From the NCBI GenBank assembly GCA_964353405.1, contig CAYGWJ010000136.1:1-5727 (forward strand): a stretch of DNA of 5,727 bases. The letters are read 5' to 3'. This DNA comes from JBGLNJ01 sp964353405. GTDB taxonomy: Bacteria; Chloroflexota; Anaerolineae; Fen-1058. This document shows positions 3,009 through 5,727 of the stretch, piece after piece (the first letter of the stretch is position 1; every line of letters begins with the position of its first letter). The notes below the pieces were generated by a model. That model was not told the DNA's origin. It searched no databases and saw only the letters and a program-made list of their open reading frames with translations. A program made the position numbers and the translations under genes.

Positions 3009-5727
3009 CTAGTGGATAAGGTTGACTTTGCCGGCGGCTATGTTGTACGACCTGTTGGGTGTTCCGTCTCTAAAGTGGAACGTGTATGTGCCGGGCAAGA
3101 GTTCCATATCCTGTGTGAATGCGCGCCATCCACCGGCATAGTATTGCGTGCAAGCGCCAGTGTCGGAATGGACCTTGCCTGTCTGGAACACCACGATCGG
3201 ATTTACGCTCACGTTCTGGGTTTTGTTATTTGACGCGTAGGCGTACGTCATGCGGAACGTGACGTTCCCCTTCGTCGTGGGAATGCCGGTGACCAGCGTC
3301 CCGGTCGTGTCCGTGCTTCCGGGGATGTTCTTCCATCCATTATCATAGTACTGGGCCGTGCCGCCGGCCAGGCCGTTTCCGTCGCTGGCCAACAGTTTCA
3401 GGATTACGACAGGTGTGTTGAGTGTGAACTTGGCCGTGACATTCCGGGCCTCACTCATCGTCACCGCGCAGGTACCCGTGCCCGAGCACCCGTTGCCGCT
3501 CCAGCCTGTGAAGGTCGAGCCGATGCTCGCGGCGGCCGTCAGCGTGACGACGGTGTTGTAGTCAAAGTCGGCCGAGCAGGTCCTGCCACAGTCGATGCCG
3601 GGCGGAGTACTCGTGACCGTGCCGCTGCCGCTGCCGGTCCTGCTCACCGAGAGGGTCAGTTGCCGCACGGCGGTGTAGCACACTGTCAGCGAGGGTCGCT
3701 GGCTCACTGTCCCAGTCTCGCTGCTCAAATACTCGTCGTAGCGCTGGTTGGGTGTGCTCTTCAACATCAAGCCATAGTTAAGCTTACTGCCGCTGACCCA
3801 GGCCGATACCAACCCGGTGATGTCGGAGGTGACCACACCTGTCGCCTGGGGCACAAAGCTGCCCCATCGGACGGAGCCGTCGTACTTGTTAGCAAAGTTG
3901 TTCCAGGTTGGCTGACCTTCGCTCCAGCCCTGCGTGATGCGGTAGATACTCACCGTTTCCTTGGAGCCCGGCTGGTTGAGCTTGAGACCGAGCGTGGCTG
4001 ACCGGATGACAGCGCCTTGAGGCAGGGTGTCCAGGCCAAAGCGAAGCAGGGATCGTGCCTCACCAAGGCCGTAGAGGTGGCCAGTGTAAAGCCGGGAGGT
4101 GTTGAAGTTTGCCCACGGCCAGGCTGACCAGATGTAGCTATCGATCACCTGACCGTAGGCGCCCCGCTGGATGGTCACACAGGTTGGCGAGATCACACTC
4201 CACTGGGCGTAGAGCGTGATGTCCGCACTGAAGTCGTAGGTCGCGCCGTTGGCATAGGGCGTGCCTGAGCCGTCAGCCTGGGTGTTCCAGCCGCTGAACG
4301 AGTAGCCCGCCCGCGTGAAGGTGTTGAGCGTCAGCGCCGTCGGGACGTTGGCAACTTGGGGAGCCATCGTGCCTGTGCCACCGTTGCTGTTGAAGGTCAC
4401 GGTGTGGCTGGGCAGCGCGCTCCACTTAGCGTAGAGTGTGATGTCCGCACTAAAGTCGTAGATCACGCCATCGGCATAGTTCGTGCCCAAGCCGTCAGCC
4501 TGGGTGTTCCAGCCGTTGAACGTGTAGCCCGCCCGCGTGAAGGTGTTGAGCGTCAGCGCCGTCGGAACGTTGGCGGTCTGGGCGACCATCGAGCCCGACC
4601 CGCCGTTGGCGTTGAAGGTCACGGTGTGGTTGGGCAGCGCGCTCCACTTGGCGTAGAGCGTGACGTCCGCGGTGAACGGGTAGATTGCGCCGTCGGCATA
4701 GTTCGTGCCCGAGGTGCCATCGGCATTCGTGTTCCAGCCGTTGAACGTGTAGCCCGTCCGCGTGAAGGTGTTAGCCGTCAAGGCTGTCGCGACGTTGTTG
4801 GTCTGAGCGGCCATCGAGCCCGACCCGCCGTTGGCGTTGAAGGTCACGGTGTGGTTGGGCAGCGCGCTCCACTTGGCGTGGATCGTGGTGCTCAAGCCCA
4901 TCGTGCTGAACGTGTACGCGTTGAGGAACGTCCCGTCGTCGGTGTACCAGCCAACGAAGGTGTAACCGGGTTTGGTCGGGTCAGTCGGAGCGCTCACCAC
5001 GGTACCGAACGCCTGGGTGATGGCCGTGACTGCCGAGCCGCCATTGCTGTTGAACGTGAGGGTTTGGCTGTTCGCCGTCCACTGCGCGGTCAGAGCGGCT
5101 CCACCCAAAGGCATGGTCGCCGGGACTGCCGGACTCCAGCCTGCGAAGGTGTATCCATCTTTGGTCGGATCATCAGGAGCGGTCACGGATGAACCATACG
5201 CCTGAGTGATCGAAGCGACAAGTGAACCACCGGCGCTGTTGAACGTGATCGTGTATTCGTTCGCCGTCCACTGGGCGGTCAGAGCGGCTCCACCCAAAGG
5301 CATGGTCGCCGGGACTAACGGGCTCCAGCCTGCGAAGGTGTATCCAGCTTTGGTCGGATCAGCAGGGGCTGTCACGGATGAACCATACGCCTGAGTGATC
5401 GAAACGACATCCGTGCCACCAGCGCTATTGAACGTGATCGTGTATTGGTTCGCCGTCCACTGGGCGGTCAGAGCGGCTCCACCCAAAGGCATGGTCGCCG
5501 GGACTAACGGGCTCCAGCCTGCGAAGGTGTATCCATCTTTGGTCGGATCAGCAGGGGCTGTCACGGATGAACCATACGCCTGAGTGATCGAAGCGACATC
5601 CGTGCCACCAGCGCTATTGAACGTGATCGTGTATTGGTTCGCCGTCCACTGGGCGGTCAGAGCGACTCCACCCAAAGGCATGGTCGCCGGGACTAACGGG
5701 CTCCAGCCTGCGAAGGTGTATCCATCT
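3009..5727 (-). CDS. Large modular surface protein with InlB-type B-repeats and a DNRLRE domain (C-terminal part)
   Basis: The last 905 residues are visible. The frame stays open to the right edge, so the start and any signal peptide are outside. Modules in protein order: a partial plus three near-identical 63-residue B-repeats (5079-5727), a 70-residue divergent one (4869-5078), and three 74-75-residue repeats of a second class (4200-4868). All carry the TFNxxGG and GYTFxGW signatures of the Listeria-Bacteroides (Flg_new/InlB B) repeat. Next come a DNRLRE/CBM96-like domain (3660-4199; LLRFGLDTLPQG, WSEGQPTWNN, DITGLVSAWVSG), a four-Cys divergent B-repeat (3414-3659; GSGTVTSTPPGIDCG, FTGWSGNGC), and a C-terminal module with two QYYxxGW units (3009-3413). 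There is no sortase motif or C-terminal membrane helix. Adhesion or polysaccharide binding outside the cell is inferred from the domains. The gene stands alone on its strand here. Confidence 0.88.
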   Translation of the reverse strand, partial: DGYTFAGWSPLVPATMPLGGVALTAQWTANQYTITFNSAGGTDVASITQAYGSSVTAPADPTKDGYTFAGWSPLVPATMPLGGAALTAQWTANQYTITFNSAGGTDVVSITQAYGSSVTAPADPTKAGYTFAGWSPLVPATMPLGGAALTAQWTANEYTITFNSAGGSLVASITQAYGSSVTAPDDPTKDGYTFAGWSPAVPATMPLGGAALTAQWTANSQTLTFNSNGGSAVTAITQAFGTVVSAPTDPTKPGYTFVGWYTDDGTFLNAYTFSTMGLSTTIHAKWSALPNHTVTFNANGGSGSMAAQTNNVATALTANTFTRTGYTFNGWNTNADGTSGTNYADGAIYPFTADVTLYAKWSALPNHTVTFNANGGSGSMVAQTANVPTALTLNTFTRAGYTFNGWNTQADGLGTNYADGVIYDFSADITLYAKWSALPSHTVTFNSNGGTGTMAPQVANVPTALTLNTFTRAGYSFSGWNTQADGSGTPYANGATYDFSADITLYAQWSVISPTCVTIQRGAYGQVIDSYIWSAWPWANFNTSRLYTGHLYGLGEARSLLRFGLDTLPQGAVIRSATLGLKLNQPGSKETVSIYRITQGWSEGQPTWNNFANKYDGSVRWGSFVPQATGVVTSDITGLVSAWVSGSKLNYGLMLKSTPNQRYDEYLSSETGTVSQRPSLTVCYTAVRQLTLSVSRTGSGSGTVTSTPPGIDCGRTCSADFDYNTVVTLTAAASIGSTFTGWSGNGCSGTGTCAVTMSEARNVTAKFTLNTPVVILKLLASDGNGLAGGTAQYYDNGWKNIPGSTDTTGTLVTGIPTTKGNVTFRMTYAYASNNKTQNVSVNPIVVFQTGKVHSDTGACTQYYAGGWRAFTQDMELLPGTYTFHFRDGTPNRSYNIAAGKVNLIH
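3012..3413 (-). other. C-terminal module with duplicated QYYxxGW motif
   Basis: The last 134 residues contain two related halves. The first has QYYDNGWKNIPG, a TFRMTYAYAS strand and NPIVVFQTGKVHSD. The second has QYYAGGWRAFTQDMELLPG, TFHFRDG, and ends in AAGKVNLIH. The alternating hydrophobic/polar pattern suggests beta-sandwich units. From memory, multi-copy versions of this unit occur in large Chloroflexota surface proteins; here there are about one and a half copies. The terminal position is compatible with a role in secretion or surface attachment, but that is a guess. Confidence 0.5.
3414..3659 (-). other. Divergent B-repeat domain with four cysteines
   Basis: This 82-residue segment matches the pattern of the bacterial repeat family related to InlB B-repeats (Flg_new_2-like). 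It begins LTLSVSRTGSGSGTVTS and has IDCGRTC, TAAASIGSTFTGWSG and a VTAKF ending. The four cysteines are paired closely in sequence (IDCGRTC, then GCSGTGTC), as expected for two small disulfides and hence an extracytoplasmic location. It separates the DNRLRE domain from the C-terminal module. Confidence 0.75.
3660..4199 (-). other. DNRLRE (CBM96-like) domain
   Basis: The 180-residue segment has the order of motifs typical of DNRLRE domains: a start with DSYIWS and an NFNTSRLYTG strand, then ARSLLRFGLDTLPQGAVI, SATLGLKLN, YRITQGWSEGQPTWNN, DITGLVSAWVSG, NYGLMLKS, and an ending DEYLSSETG...RPSLTVCY. Characterised relatives are beta-sandwich modules attached to extracellular polysaccharide-acting proteins. 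A cysteine near each end (PTCVTI and LTVCY) could form a disulfide that closes the domain. Confidence 0.8.
4200..4868 (-). repeat. Three 222-225-bp coding repeats (second B-repeat class)
   Basis: The units lie at 4644-4868 (75 residues), 4422-4643 (74) and 4200-4421 (74). Each starts SALPxHTVTFN, has a short VPTALTLNTFTRAGY-like core, GWNT, then an ADG-NYADG loop and a LYAKW or LYAQW end. This differs from the 63-residue class in having a longer insertion after the GW motif. The copies are clearly related in DNA but visibly more diverged from each other than the outer 189-bp units, suggesting an older duplication. Confidence 0.85.
5079..5727 (-). repeat. 189-bp coding tandem repeat array, continuing past the window edge
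   Basis: Full units lie at 5457-5645, 5268-5456 and 5079-5267, with a partial unit at 5646-5727. Each encodes 63 residues running from TANQYTITFNSAGG to MPLGGAALTAQW. By eye, the first two full units differ at 2 of 189 positions, and the partial unit at 1 of 82 from its neighbour. The unit at 5079-5267 differs at about 15 positions. The array length beyond 5727 is unknown, and short-read assembly could have collapsed it. Confidence 0.92.

Noticed and set aside
3006..3018. AGAACTAGTGGAT matches a common cloning-vector polylinker segment
   Set aside because: The match is only 13 bases, the flanks differ from any polylinker I know, and it falls on the conserved-looking end of the surface-protein gene; most likely chance.
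4356..5583. Several long plus-strand open frames opposite the surface-protein repeats
   Set aside because: They repeat with the same 189-bp period as the minus-strand gene and simply mirror its codons; no ribosome-binding sites and no family resemblance.

Overview
The window looks like bacterial chromosome of moderately high GC. The mix of genes (a heptamer satellite, HEPN/MNT genes, and a large surface protein with a QYYxxGW-type tail) fits a Chloroflexota lineage such as Anaerolineae. That assignment is inference from remembered family resemblance; there is no rRNA or other phylogenetic marker here.

Layout. (1) Positions 1-598, minus strand: an MNT-type minimal nucleotidyltransferase gene (248-598) is followed, with a 41-nt overlap, by the start of its HEPN partner gene. 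The HEPN frame stops after 54 codons (124-288). Just beyond lies the start of another minus-strand gene (1-68, running off the window) that I read as a transposase-like ORF, so an insertion element probably broke the HEPN gene. (2) A 48-bp divergent spacer (599-646) holds an extended -10 promoter for the MNT operon. (3) Positions 647-2586, plus strand: a tight three-gene run of hutI (imidazolonepropionase), a two-CBS-domain protein and a 61-residue two-helix membrane protein. Junctions are 0-10 nt and each gene has its own Shine-Dalgarno, so they are probably co-transcribed. No other histidine-degradation gene is in view. (4) Positions 2587-3008: 422 bp without a convincing gene, containing one weak minus-strand ORF, a perfect 14-bp inverted repeat and a second GC-rich hairpin. 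(5) Positions 3009-5727, minus strand: the 3' part of a very large modular gene, probably for an exported surface protein, whose 5' end lies outside the window. From N to C it shows at least eight InlB-type B-repeats of two classes, a DNRLRE (CBM96-like) domain, a cysteine-bearing divergent B-repeat, and a C-terminal module with two QYYxxGW motifs.

The most notable points are the interrupted HEPN/MNT pair, a four-copy heptanucleotide satellite translated in frame inside hutI, and a 189-bp coding tandem repeat whose outermost full copies differ at only 2 of 189 positions. I did not find a wholly new multi-gene system. The least explained items are the hutI satellite, the CBS/small-membrane-protein pair and the palindrome at 2922-2959.
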